Part shown: positions 33,938 through 41,676 of the stretch, piece after piece | How the letters are laid out: each line of letters opens with the position of its first letter | How positions within the stretch are numbered: position 1 is the stretch's first letter | Source: Kitasatospora sp052076145 | GTDB lineage: Bacteria > Actinomycetota > Actinomycetes > Streptomycetales > Streptomycetaceae | NCBI RefSeq assembly: GCF_052076145.1 | Contig: NZ_CP197246.1 | Location: 7,006,001 to 7,070,000, forward strand | DNA length: 64,000 nt | Direction of reading: 5' to 3' | Translations under genes and position numbers: made by a program | The notes under the pieces: generated by a model | The model's input: the letters and a program-made list of their open reading frames with translations, nothing else | What the model was told of the DNA's origin: nothing | Databases searched by the model: none

Positions 33938-36772
33938 TCAGCGGAGCGCGTTGCGGATCAGCTCGGCCAGGTGGAGGGGGCGGGTGCCGTCGGTGAGGTC
34001 GGTGATCTGGGTGCGGCAGCTGAAGCCGTCGGCGAGGAGGACGGTGCCGGCGGCCGCGGCGCGGACGGCGGGGAGCAGGACGCGTTCGGCGGCGGCGACG
34101 GAGACCTCGTAGTGACCGCGTTCGAAGCCGAAGTTCCCGGCCAGGCCGCAACAGCCGGAGTCCAGCACGGTGTTGGTGATGCCGAGCCGGGCCTCGACGC
34201 GGCGGTCGGCGGCGGTGCCGAGCACGGCGTGCTGGTGGCAGTGGGTCTGGGTGAGGGCGGTGGCCGTCAGCTGCGGCAGCTCCGCGCCGGATTCGTCCAG
34301 GAACTCGGCGAAGGTGCGGACCCGGCCGGGCAGGTCGCCGGGGTCGGGCAGCAGGCGGGGCAGTTCCTCGCGGAGGGCTGCCGTGCAGCTCGGTTCGAGG
34401 CCGATCACGGGCAGGCCCGGCGGGACGGCGCGCAGGCTGCGCCGCAGCACCCGGCGGGCGGTGCCGAGCTGGCCGGTGGAGATCCAGGTCAGCCCGCAGC
34501 AGACCGGGCCGTCGGGCAGCCGGACGGCGAAGCCGAGCCGCTCCAGCACCTCGACGGCGGCGCGGGCGGGCGCCGGGTCGAGCAGGTTGCCCAGGGTGTC
34601 GGGCCAGAGCAGCACGGGCCGGGCGCCCGGCTGCTCGGGGTGCTCGGCGCGGTACCGGCGGAACCAGCGCTGGAAGGTCTCGGCGGGGAGGGCGGGCACC
34701 TCACGGCGGGGTTCGATGCTGCCCAGCCATTTGAGCGGGCGGGAGCGTGCGAGGCGGGTCGCCACGCCGGGGGCGTATGCGGCGGCGCGCAGCCAGAGCG
34801 GGAGCCAGCCCATCGAGTAGTGCGAGCGGGGGCGCAGCCTGCGGCGGTAGTGCTGGTGCAGGAACTCGGTGCGGTAGGCCGCCATGTCGACCTGGACGGG
34901 GCAGTCGCTCGCGCAGCCCTTGCAGCCGAGGCAGAGGTCGAGTGCCTCGCGGACCTCCTCGGAGCGCCAGCCGTCGGTGATCAGCTCGCCGCGCAGCATC
35001 TCGGCGAGCAGCCGGGCGCGGCCCCGGGTGGAGTGCCGCTCCTCGTGGGTGGCCATGTAGCTGGGGCACATCACGCCGGTGCTGGTGTCGACGCATTTGC
35101 CGACGCCGACGCAGCGGTGCACGGCGGTGAGCAGGCTGCCGCCGTCCTGCTCGTACGGGAGTGCGAGCGGCAGCAGGTCGCGGCCGGGGAAGCGCAGGTC
35201 GGCGTCGAGCGGACGGGGGTCGACGACGGCGCCGGGGTTGAGCAGGTTGGCAGGGTCCCAGATCTGTTTGAACCGGCCGAAGAGCTCGATGATCTCCGGC
35301 GGGTACATCCGGGGCAGCAGCTCGCCCCGGGCCTGCCCGTCGCCGTGCTCACCCGAGAGCGAACCCCCGTGCGCCACCACCAGATCGGCCGCCTCGGTCA
35401 TGAACGCGCGGAACTCCGGCAGCCGTTGACCGTCCGTGAGCGGGAAGTCGAGCCGCAGATGGACGCAGCCCTCGCCGAAGTGCCCGTACGGGACGCCGCG
35501 CAGGCCGTGCCGCGCGAGCAGGGAGCGCAGCTCGCGGAGGTAGTCGCCGAGGCGCTCGACCGGCACGGCCGAGTCCTCCCAGCCCGGCCAGGCCTGCCGG
35601 CCGTCCGGGAGCCGGGTGACGATCCCGGCGCCGGCCTCCCGGACGGACCAGAGCTGGCGCTGCTCCTCCGGGTCGGTGACCAGGGTGCTGGTGGCCGACG
35701 GCTCGCGGTGCACGGCGGCGGTGAGGGCGCGGGCGGCGTCCAGGGCCTCGGCCGGGGTGGCGCCGCCGGCCTCCAGGAACAGCCAGCAGCCGCCCTCGGG
35801 CAGCCTGCGCAGCGCGGGCGGCCGGTGGCCCGCCGCGAGCAGCGCCTCGATCAGGTCGGCGGCCATGCCCTCGACGGTGAGCGGCCGCAGTGGCAGCAGA
35901 GCCGGTACGGCGTCGGCGGCCGCCGTCTCGTCCGGGTAGCCCGCGACCACCAGGGCGCGCGCCGCCGGGGCCTCGACGAGGCGGACGGTCGCACCGAGCA
36001 GCACGGCGCAGGTGCCCTCCGTCCCGGTGAAGGCGCGGGCCAGGTCGTGGCCGCGCTCGGGCAGCAGGGCGTCGAGGGCGTAGCCGGAGGTGCGGCGGGG
36101 CAGGGCGGGCATGCCCTGGCGCAGCTCGGTGAGGTGGGCCGTGGTGAGGCCCTGGAGGGCGCGGTGCAGCTCGCCCTCGCGGCCGGGGCGAGCACGCAGA
36201 CGGTCACGTTCGGCGGGGGTGAGCGGGCCGGTGAGGGTCAGCTCGGTGCCGTCCGCGAGCAGCAGGTCGAGGGCGTGCAGGTTGTCCGAGGTGCGGCCCC
36301 AGGCGACCGAGTGGGCGCCGCAGGAGTCGTTGCCGATCATGCCGCCGAGCGTGCAGCGGCTGTGCGTGGACGGGTCGGGTCCGAAGCGCAGCCCGTACGG
36401 GCGGGCGGCGCGCTGGAGGTCGTCGAGCACCGCGCCCGGCTCGACCCGGGCGGTGCGGGTGTCCGGGTCGACCGAGAGCACCCGGTCGAGGTGCCGTCGG
36501 AAGTCCAGCACCACCGCCCCTGGCCCGATCGCCTGCCCGCCGACGCTCGTCCCCGCGCCGCGCGGCACGACGGGCACCCCGTGCTCGCGGCAGAGGGCGA
36601 GGGCGGCGCGGACGTCGTCCAGGTCGGCGGGTTTGACCACACCGAGCGGCGGGTGGCGGTAGTTGGAGGCGTCCTGGCTGTAGACGGCACGCTCGGCGGT
36701 GCCGAAGCGGACCTCCCCTCGGAGCGCTGCGCGGAGGGCGTGGGCGAGGGCGTGGGCGAGGTCGTCGGCCAT
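33938..36772 (-). CDS. FAD-linked oxidase fused to an iron-sulfur reductase (D-lactate/glycolate dehydrogenase type)
   Basis: A 944-residue fusion of the parts that form GlcD and GlcF in other bacteria. Residues 35-215 are a PCMH-type FAD domain (VPRGAGTSVGGQA, GGMIGNDSCGAHS). Residues 250-520 are the FAD-oxidase C-terminal domain (YGHFGEGCVHLRL, LSGEHGDGQ). Two cysteine clusters (CVGVGKC with CPSY; CLGCKGCASDCP) bind 4Fe-4S near residues 557-620, and CCG-type motifs close the protein (CCGLTW, SGCCGLAGNFGFE). It probably oxidises a 2-hydroxy acid and passes electrons to the quinone pool. ATG 36772; single gene. Confidence 0.9.
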   Translation of the reverse strand: MADDLAHALAHALRAALRGEVRFGTAERAVYSQDASNYRHPPLGVVKPADLDDVRAALALCREHGVPVVPRGAGTSVGGQAIGPGAVVLDFRRHLDRVLSVDPDTRTARVEPGAVLDDLQRAARPYGLRFGPDPSTHSRCTLGGMIGNDSCGAHSVAWGRTSDNLHALDLLLADGTELTLTGPLTPAERDRLRARPGREGELHRALQGLTTAHLTELRQGMPALPRRTSGYALDALLPERGHDLARAFTGTEGTCAVLLGATVRLVEAPAARALVVAGYPDETAAADAVPALLPLRPLTVEGMAADLIEALLAAGHRPPALRRLPEGGCWLFLEAGGATPAEALDAARALTAAVHREPSATSTLVTDPEEQRQLWSVREAGAGIVTRLPDGRQAWPGWEDSAVPVERLGDYLRELRSLLARHGLRGVPYGHFGEGCVHLRLDFPLTDGQRLPEFRAFMTEAADLVVAHGGSLSGEHGDGQARGELLPRMYPPEIIELFGRFKQIWDPANLLNPGAVVDPRPLDADLRFPGRDLLPLALPYEQDGGSLLTAVHRCVGVGKCVDTSTGVMCPSYMATHEERHSTRGRARLLAEMLRGELITDGWRSEEVREALDLCLGCKGCASDCPVQVDMAAYRTEFLHQHYRRRLRPRSHYSMGWLPLWLRAAAYAPGVATRLARSRPLKWLGSIEPRREVPALPAETFQRWFRRYRAEHPEQPGARPVLLWPDTLGNLLDPAPARAAVEVLERLGFAVRLPDGPVCCGLTWISTGQLGTARRVLRRSLRAVPPGLPVIGLEPSCTAALREELPRLLPDPGDLPGRVRTFAEFLDESGAELPQLTATALTQTHCHQHAVLGTAADRRVEARLGITNTVLDSGCCGLAGNFGFERGHYEVSVAAAERVLLPAVRAAAAGTVLLADGFSCRTQITDLTDGTRPLHLAELIRNALR

Positions 36773-36861
36773 GCGTCAGATCATCGCAGGGGCGGCCGGG
36801 GTGTGGGACGGGCCACCCCGGCGAGGCAGTGATGAGGTGTCATATGGCAGTCTCTGGGGGC

Positions 36862-37476
36862 ATGAGCGATGATCTTCAAGCCGCACCCAGCCCCTACGTC
36901 GCGCGCCTGCCGATCGGTGAGCGGATAGCCCTGCCCGAGGGTTCCATCCCGAACTGGGACATCTTCCCCTTCGAGGGCGACATCCAGGTCAAGATCCTCG
37001 ATGCCCCGCAGCTGCCCGAACCGCCCCGGCACGGCGAGGAGGGCCCGGAGAGCTGCCACCAGTGCGCCCGCCCGGACTCCTCCTTCCTCTGGACGGACGA
37101 GCACTGGCGGCTCACCACCATGAAGGAACCGGCCGCCCTGCCCGCGATGGTGCTGCTCCAGCCGCGCGGCCACTACGACCTGATCGACCTCCCGCCGGAG
37201 CGGGCCGCCGAACTCGGCCCGATGCTCCAGCGCGTCGAGCGGGCCGTCATGTCGCTCGGCGGCATCGCCCGGGTGCACGTCAACAAGTGGGGTGACGGCG
37301 CCGCGCACCTGCACGTCTGGCTGATCGCCCGGCCCGAGGGCATGCTGCAGATGCTGGGCACCTGCCTGCCGCTCTGGGACGACGTGCTGCCGAAGGTGCC
37401 CGAGGCCGAGTGGCAGGAGAGCGGCCGCCGGATCGCGGCCGCGATGGTCGCCGAGGGCGGCACGGCGCACGTCTGA
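36862..37476 (+). CDS. HIT-like protein
   Basis: Cytoplasmic protein of 204 residues. The C-terminal half has the layout of histidine-triad nucleotide hydrolases and transferases: MVLLQPRGHYDLIDLP, then VHVNKWGDGAAHLHVWLIARP. The triad reads HLHVW, so the third histidine is replaced by tryptophan. An N-terminal cysteine pair (SCHQC) could bind metal. ATG 36862 has GGGGG upstream. Its stop lies only four bases from the stop of the converging aminoacyl-transferase gene. Confidence 0.7.
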   Translation: MSDDLQAAPSPYVARLPIGERIALPEGSIPNWDIFPFEGDIQVKILDAPQLPEPPRHGEEGPESCHQCARPDSSFLWTDEHWRLTTMKEPAALPAMVLLQPRGHYDLIDLPPERAAELGPMLQRVERAVMSLGGIARVHVNKWGDGAAHLHVWLIARPEGMLQMLGTCLPLWDDVLPKVPEAEWQESGRRIAAAMVAEGGTAHV

Positions 37477-37480
37477 CGGT

Positions 37481-38263
37481 CTACTGGTGAGTGGCACAGG
37501 TGCGGCCCGCCGGCCGAAGGCCGAGTGGGAGGGTGGGTGAGTCGTGGGGGGAGTGGAGCAGGTCGAGGTAGGCGGCTCTCGGAGTGAGGGTGCTGCCGAG
37601 GGCGCGGACGGCCGGGCCGTCCCACTGGACGTCGAGGAGTTGGCCGCCTGCCTCGGTGAAGCGGGTGGCCAGGTCGGCGATCGCGACCCGGGCGGCGTCG
37701 GAGCGGCGATGGAACATCGAGTCCAGGCTGAGGACCGCGCCGATCTGGACGCCGAACGCCCCGCCGATCAACTCGCCGTCCTCCCAGACCTCGACGCTGT
37801 GCGCGTGCCCCTCCTCGTGCAGCCCGCACAGGCCCTGCTTCAGCTGGTCCGTCAGCCAGCGCGGGCTGCGGCCCGCCCGGCACTCCTCGACCACCCGGGC
37901 GAACTCCCGGTCCACGGTGGTGGACCACCGCACCGTGTTCCGCAGCCGCCGGGCCAGCCGCCGCCCCAGTATGCCCCCGGACGGGGCGATCACCGGCCGG
38001 GGGTCCGGCGACCACCAGGCCACCTCGTACGGCACCTCGACGGCCGTCCCGACGACGGCGATCCGCCCCGCCGCGACGTCCTCCTCACAGCGGGCCTCGG
38101 TGAGGTACCGGGCGTAGTCGTCCGGCGTGGGCAGCGGGAACGCGCCGGCCTGGTAGCCCGCCAGCAGCCCGGCCGGGCTGAGGTCGGCGCAGAACACGGC
38201 CGGGGTGTCGCCGGGTGCCGTCGAGAGGTCGACCGAACTCCACGACCGGTGCCGGGCCTCCAC
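37481..38263 (-). CDS. Leucyl/phenylalanyl-tRNA-protein transferase homologue in a biosynthetic operon
   Basis: Aat enzymes move Leu or Phe from charged tRNA to an N-terminal Arg or Lys. The 260 residues carry the family hallmarks: ADLSPAGLLAGYQAGAFP, WWSPDPRPVI, LHEEGHAHSVEVW and LLDVQW with its functional glutamine. The usual GESMFS motif reads LDSMFH, so the glutamate is an aspartate. GTG 38263 is 14 bases after the stop of the adenylating gene 38278-41496, so the two are coupled. With a basic-residue-type adenylation pocket next door, it more likely aminoacylates a small molecule or carrier-bound amino acid than proteins (inference). Confidence 0.85.
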   Translation of the reverse strand: MEARHRSWSSVDLSTAPGDTPAVFCADLSPAGLLAGYQAGAFPLPTPDDYARYLTEARCEEDVAAGRIAVVGTAVEVPYEVAWWSPDPRPVIAPSGGILGRRLARRLRNTVRWSTTVDREFARVVEECRAGRSPRWLTDQLKQGLCGLHEEGHAHSVEVWEDGELIGGAFGVQIGAVLSLDSMFHRRSDAARVAIADLATRFTEAGGQLLDVQWDGPAVRALGSTLTPRAAYLDLLHSPHDSPTLPLGLRPAGRTCATHQ

Positions 38264-38277
38264 CGGCTCCGCCGCCC

Positions 38278-41200
38278 TCAGGCCGCCGCCTGCGGCGGCT
38301 CCAGGAAGGCGCCGGCCAGCAGGTCGTCGAGGTAGAGGTCGAGCAGCCGGGCGTCGACCGGGGGGAACTCGATCCCGCTGCCGCGCAGCGCCCGTTCGGC
38401 CCGAGTACGGGAGAACAGCGGGAAGGTGGGCCGGAAGTACATCTCGCTGATCGAGAGGTCCGACCCGGCGCACTGGTCGACGAACAGCGGGACGAACGGT
38501 GTCATCGGGTGGGTCGGATGCCGGGCAGCGAACCGCACCAGCCGCTGGACCCAGGCGTGGTAGGGGAGTTGCTCGATCGGGTAGCCCCTGGCCCGCAGCC
38601 GGTCGGCCAGCTCGCCGAGCAGCGCGTACCGCGGGTTGGTGAGGTGGTAGACCTCCCCGGCGGCCGGGATGCCGGTGGCGATGTGGGCGACGGCCCGGGT
38701 GAGCCGGTCGGCCGGCACGAAGTCGAGCCGCAGTTCCACGTCGGGGCAGACCCCGCTCTCCGCCAGGAACTTGACGAGGGCGCAGATCTCGGTGCCGGTG
38801 TTCATCGTGCCGGTGGCCAGATCCCCCGTGACGTCGTTGACCCGGTGGATCGCGACCGGCAGCCCCGCCGTCGCCGCGTTCTGCAGGAGGGCCTCGGCGA
38901 CCCACTTGCTCTCCACGTAGCCGACCGACAGGAGCTCGGGGTACCCGAGCGGGGTCTCCTCGGTGACGCACTCGACCCCGGCCGGTCCGAAGCCGGCCAG
39001 GACGGCCATGCTGGACAGGTAGTGGACCGGTATCGCCCGGGAGCGGCCCGCCAGCCGGAGTACCTCCCGGGTGCCGTCCACGTTCGCCGCCCGCAGGTCC
39101 TGGTACGGATAGATGAAGTTGACCTGCCCGCCGCAGTGGTGGATGACGTCCAGGCTCGACGCCAGCTCCTCGAACCGTTCGGGTGCCAGGCCCAGCAGCG
39201 GTTCGGTGAGGTCCCCCGGCAGCGCGGTGATCCGGTCCGCCGCCGGTTCGCGGTGCAGGAACCGGTGGTGCGCCGCGCGGATCCGCTCCAGCCCCCGCCG
39301 CTCGTCCGGGGCCCGGACCAGGCAGTGCACCCGGGCGCTGGTGGTCTCCAGCAGGGTGTGCAGCAGGTGGGCCCCGCAGAAGCCGGTGGCGCCGGTGAGC
39401 AGGATCTCGGCAGGCTGCTGCCAGCGCGGCTCCCGGCCGCCGCCCCGCCGGACGGGGACGCCGAGCGCAGCCTCGGCTGCGAAGTCCACCGGCTGGGAGG
39501 CCTCGCCGGGCGTGCCCGCCCGAGCGGACCTGACCACCTCGGAGAACGCCCGCAGGGTCGGGTGATGCAGCAGGGAGCGGGTCAGGAAGCGGATCTGGGT
39601 GACGCCGATCCCGAACATGATCCGGGCCCGTGCCAGCATCTCCATCGCGATGAGCGAGTTGCCGCCGAGCGCGAAGAAGTCGTCGTCCGGGCCGACCCGT
39701 TCGACCCCCAGCAGCTCGCACCAGAGCTGCGCCAGTGCGGCCTCCACCGCCGTCCCGCCGCCGGACGCGGCCGGTCCGGGGCGCGGGAGCGGCTCCTTGG
39801 CGGCCTGTTCTTCCGGTCCCACCGGCAGGTGCTCGACGTGGACGAACGCCGACGGGACCATGTGCTCGGGCAGCCGCGCGGACAGATAGGCCCGGACGCC
39901 CCGGTCGAAGGTCTCGGCTCGGGCCGGCGCGCGCAGCGTGAAGTAGGCCGTCAGCACCTTGCCGCCTTTGGGCGGGCTGATGGCGACCACCTGGGCCTGG
40001 TCGACGGCGGGATGGGTGGCGAGCGCGGACTCCACCTCCGCCGGGTCGACGCGGAAGCCCAGCACCTTGACCTGTTGGTCGATCCGCCCGGCCAGCTCCA
40101 GCCGACCGTCGGGACGCAGCCGCCCGGTGTCCCCCGTCCGGTACATCCGGGCGCCCGGGACCGCCGCGAACGGGTCGGGCAGGAACAGCTCGGCCGTCAG
40201 CTCGGGCCGCCGCCAGTAGCCCCGGGCCAGCGTCCGGCCGCCGATGTAGACCTCGCCCGGCTCGCCCGGCGCCACCGGGCGCAGCGCGGCGTCCAGTACG
40301 TACACGCTGGTCCCCGGCAGCGGCGTGCCGATCGGCACGGGGGCGGGCGGCCGGCGCAGCAGATCGCCGGAGATCTCGCCGAGCGTCGAGGTGATCACGG
40401 TCTCGGTCAGACCGTAGGCGTTGACCAGGCGGATGCCCGGCAGCAGGCGCAGGGAGAGCCGACAGTCCTCGCTGCGCACGGTGTCCCCACCGACCAGCAG
40501 CAGCCGCAGGGCCGTCTCCGGTGGACCACCGCCGTCCACCAGGCGCAGGAACTCGTGCCAGTAGGCGGGCGTCAGATCCGCCACGGTGATGCCGAGGCCG
40601 GGCAGCCGGTCGAGCAGCTCGGTCGGTGCCCAGGTGCGGCGGCCGCCGAGGACCAGCACGGCCCCGCTGAGCAGCGGGGTGAAGATCTGCTCCAGCGAGG
40701 TGTCGAAGCCGAGCGCGGCGAGCTGGAGCACCCGGTCCGCCTCGGTCAGGCCGTAGGCGGCGGCGGCCCTGGTGACCGAGGACGCCAGCGAGCGGTGGTC
40801 GACCAGGACGCCTTTGGGTACGCCAGTGGTGCCCGAGGTGTACATCAGGTAGGCGAGATCGTCGGGAGAGCCGGTCTCCGGCGGCGGAGCGTCGGGGCCC
40901 GGCTCCCGAGCCTCCTCCACCAGCACGGGTACGACGCCGCAGGTCCGGAACCGCCACACCTGGTCGCCGCTGGTCACCACCTGCCGGGCGCCCGCGTCCT
41001 CGGCCAACTGCCACAGCCGGCGGTCCGGGTGGGCCGGGTCGAGCGGGAGGAAGGCGCCGCCCGCCTTGAGCACCGCGAGCAGCGCGACCACCATCGGCAG
41101 GCCCCGGTCCAGGCAGACCGGGACGATCACCTCCGCCCGGACGCCCAGCGCCCTGAGCCTCGCGGCCAGCCGGTCGCTGCGGCTGTCCAACTCGCCGTAG

Positions 41201-41496
41201 CTGAGCACGTCGTCCTGGTCGACCAGCGCCGTGGCGGCGGGCCGCCGGGCCGCCTGGCGCCGGAACAGCTCGTGCACGGGCGGGGACGGAGCGCTGCGGC
41301 GGGCGGCCGGAACCGAGGCCGCCCAGCGGGCCCGCACCTCGCCGCGGCAGCGGTCGAGCGGGGCCGGCCCGTACACGCTGCGCCAACCGTTGGGGACCGC
41401 AAAGTCACCTGGCCAGATCGCGTACTGCCCTTCGCCGTTCACCAGTACGGCATTGGGTCCGGAATTCCGCACCGATGGAGCGTCCGATGTGTCCAC
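38278..41496 (-). CDS. Single-module nonribosomal peptide synthetase: MbtH-like, adenylation, carrier, reductase
   Basis: Activates one amino acid, loads it on a carrier arm and releases it as an aldehyde or alcohol. In 1072 residues: an MbtH-like segment (1-62, VNGEGQYAIWP and PNGW), an adenylation domain (80-555; YTSGTTGVPKG, FDTS, NAYGLTET, YRTGDTGRL), a carrier domain (FFALGGNSL near 612), and an NAD(P)H thioester reductase (GATGFCG near 702, YVESK near 858). No condensation domain. A hand-aligned specificity code reads D-T-E-D-L-V-A-I-T; two acidic pocket residues suggest a basic substrate such as Arg. GTG 41496 has GAGG 8 bases upstream and is preferred over TTG 41520. Confidence 0.9.
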   Translation of the reverse strand: MDTSDAPSVRNSGPNAVLVNGEGQYAIWPGDFAVPNGWRSVYGPAPLDRCRGEVRARWAASVPAARRSAPSPPVHELFRRQAARRPAATALVDQDDVLSYGELDSRSDRLAARLRALGVRAEVIVPVCLDRGLPMVVALLAVLKAGGAFLPLDPAHPDRRLWQLAEDAGARQVVTSGDQVWRFRTCGVVPVLVEEAREPGPDAPPPETGSPDDLAYLMYTSGTTGVPKGVLVDHRSLASSVTRAAAAYGLTEADRVLQLAALGFDTSLEQIFTPLLSGAVLVLGGRRTWAPTELLDRLPGLGITVADLTPAYWHEFLRLVDGGGPPETALRLLLVGGDTVRSEDCRLSLRLLPGIRLVNAYGLTETVITSTLGEISGDLLRRPPAPVPIGTPLPGTSVYVLDAALRPVAPGEPGEVYIGGRTLARGYWRRPELTAELFLPDPFAAVPGARMYRTGDTGRLRPDGRLELAGRIDQQVKVLGFRVDPAEVESALATHPAVDQAQVVAISPPKGGKVLTAYFTLRAPARAETFDRGVRAYLSARLPEHMVPSAFVHVEHLPVGPEEQAAKEPLPRPGPAASGGGTAVEAALAQLWCELLGVERVGPDDDFFALGGNSLIAMEMLARARIMFGIGVTQIRFLTRSLLHHPTLRAFSEVVRSARAGTPGEASQPVDFAAEAALGVPVRRGGGREPRWQQPAEILLTGATGFCGAHLLHTLLETTSARVHCLVRAPDERRGLERIRAAHHRFLHREPAADRITALPGDLTEPLLGLAPERFEELASSLDVIHHCGGQVNFIYPYQDLRAANVDGTREVLRLAGRSRAIPVHYLSSMAVLAGFGPAGVECVTEETPLGYPELLSVGYVESKWVAEALLQNAATAGLPVAIHRVNDVTGDLATGTMNTGTEICALVKFLAESGVCPDVELRLDFVPADRLTRAVAHIATGIPAAGEVYHLTNPRYALLGELADRLRARGYPIEQLPYHAWVQRLVRFAARHPTHPMTPFVPLFVDQCAGSDLSISEMYFRPTFPLFSRTRAERALRGSGIEFPPVDARLLDLYLDDLLAGAFLEPPQAAA

Positions 41497-41536
41497 TGGC
41501 CTGACCTCGAGATGCTGCAAGAGAGTGATGACAGTG

Positions 41537-41569
41537 CGTTACCGATCATTCTGGTTGCGGTCGGTAACG
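41537..41569. promoter_or_regulatory. Inverted repeat between the peptide-synthetase and c-di-GMP genes
   Basis: Nine-base arms cgttaccga (41537-41545) and tcggtaacg (41561-41569) are separated by 15 bases. It lies in the 180-base divergent promoter region and may be a regulator site for either gene. Confidence 0.45.
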
Positions 41570-41676
41570 GGCGGCTCCGCACTTCTCGACTATATCCACT
41601 CGGATGGATGAATGTATGATGATAAAAAACATCTGGACCCTCCCACGCCCGTGATGTCGCGAAGGGAGAGGCTGAG

